21,570 nt of DNA, from positions 1 through 21,570 of the forward strand of contig JAZQIU010000040.1 of assembly GCA_045541255.1 (NCBI GenBank), read 5' to 3'. Every line of letters starts with the position of its first letter. Within the stretch, counting starts at the first letter, position 1. The notes below the pieces were generated by a model, which saw nothing but the letters and a program-made list of their open reading frames with translations, did not search any database and was not told the DNA's origin. The DNA is from UMGS1124 sp045541255 (GTDB lineage Bacteria; Bacillota_I; Bacilli_A; RF39; UBA660). The position numbers and the translations under genes were made by a program. Shown here piece by piece: positions 21,003 through 21,570 of the stretch.

Positions 21003-21031
21003 TATAAAAAGATAGTTTAATAACTATCTTT
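21003..21031 (-). terminator. Intrinsic terminator of the right-edge surface gene
   Basis: A 10-bp perfect stem (aaagatagtt at 21008-21017, aactatcttt at 21022-21031), a 4-base loop and a T-rich tail on the minus strand. Confidence 0.85.
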
Positions 21032-21036
21032 ATTCA

Positions 21037-21570
21037 CTAATAAATAATATAAGGATTATCAATAGTTCCATCTCCGGTTGCATATAATACTTCTTTATCT
21101 ATTACTATTGATGGTCTTATTCCTATATTTTTTTCTGTTTCTTCAACTGGATATGTCATATATTCACTTTCTGCATTTGTTACTAAATAATGACTTAATC
21201 CTTCTCCTTCTATTGATGATCCTGCATATATTATTTCTTCTTTTGTTAATACTCCAACTTTTCCTGATACTGTATTAACACATTCTAATGTTATTTCTTC
21301 TTTTGTTTCTTTACACCATTCTGTATCTACTATATTTTTAGATTCACTTAGATTTTTCTTTGGTGTGTATGTTGATTTTGTATTATCTGTTATTATTGTT
21401 TCTCCATTTAACCATTTTGTTAAATTTTCATCTAAATTTATATAATTAAATTCATTTTTATATCCACCTATTAATGAACTCGTATTTGTTATTAATTTAC
21501 TATTACATTCATTATTTTCATCAGCAAGAACTAGCTTTATGTTTCCATTACCTAATATTCTTACTATTCT
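21037..21570 (-). CDS. Surface-type protein, C-terminal part (runs off right edge)
   Basis: The minus strand is open from the right edge to the TAG at 21037-21039, giving 177 codons with no start in view. The fragment begins RIVRILGNGNIKLVL and ends GIRPSIVIDKEVLYATGDGT then IDNPYIIY. The opening (R-V-V-R-I-x-G-D/N-G style) and the closing (G-x-R-P-x-x-x-x, then G-x-G-T-x-D-x-P-Y-x-I) are the two ends of a domain common in Firmicutes surface and pilin-like proteins, of the DUF6273 type. Between them are two Cys (WCKET, LECVN) and LTKEEIIYAG, also typical. A surface location is inferred; the ligand is unknown. The gene ends in a strong terminator just before the lepB promoter. Confidence 0.75.
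   Translation of the reverse strand, partial: RIVRILGNGNIKLVLADENNECNSKLITNTSSLIGGYKNEFNYINLDENLTKWLNGETIITDNTKSTYTPKKNLSESKNIVDTEWCKETKEEITLECVNTVSGKVGVLTKEEIIYAGSSIEGEGLSHYLVTNAESEYMTYPVEETEKNIGIRPSIVIDKEVLYATGDGTIDNPYIIY

Noticed and set aside
21078..21278. A 66-codon Leu-rich plus-strand ORF
   Set aside because: It is antisense to a clearly coding minus-strand frame that is open to the edge and has a domain-typical C-terminus.

Overview
The window comes from a very A+T-rich low-GC Gram-positive bacterium that uses the standard bacterial code: several genes (the SPOR gene, radC, mreC, the larger pilin) end in TGA while tryptophans read TGG, which argues against the Mycoplasma code. Gene content (SpoIVA, RecU with a class A PBP, MreC/MreD, RbgA, YlxM, a T-box leader) points to Firmicutes/Bacilli. 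The extreme base composition, the many short genes and the SipW-type or DUF6273-like surface proteins fit an uncultured gut Bacilli lineage near Erysipelotrichia/RF39. That placement is inference. A complete-length SpoIVA makes a spore-forming ancestry likely.

Left part (1-5.7 kb): the 5' end of a surface-protein gene runs off the left edge, preceded by an intergenic stretch with an 11-C homopolymer. Next is a tightly overlapping minus-strand operon, SPOR-domain protein > radC > mreC > mreD. It looks like a shortened version of the Bacillus spoIIB-maf-radC-mreBCD cluster, with maf and mreB missing. Divergent from it, a strong promoter drives a MazF-like-fold protein with a basic tail. A small possible minus-strand transcription unit follows, then spoIVA, which converges on a kinase-like gene across a shared terminator.

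Middle (5.7-15.6 kb): a leucine-type T-box leader precedes a small membrane protein and leuS. The LeuRS carries a complete Nudix domain inside its editing-domain region and a KMGKR variant of the KMSKS loop. Upstream lie two tandem, cysteine-rich type IV-type pilins (one with an Ig-like tail), a HAD 5'-nucleotidase and engB. recU-ponA is divergent from engB.

Right part (15.6-21.6 kb): one long minus-strand operon reads lepB > MTH1-like Nudix > HAM1/RdgB-like > second Nudix > unknown Cys protein > rbgA > rnhB > ftsY > ylxM. It joins protein export, ribosome assembly and nucleotide-pool sanitation. The 3' end of another surface protein closes the window.

Many intrinsic terminators begin inside the final codons of the gene they end. 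I saw no tRNA, rRNA, CRISPR array, insertion sequence or phage gene. Family calls come from reading motifs by eye, without database searches.
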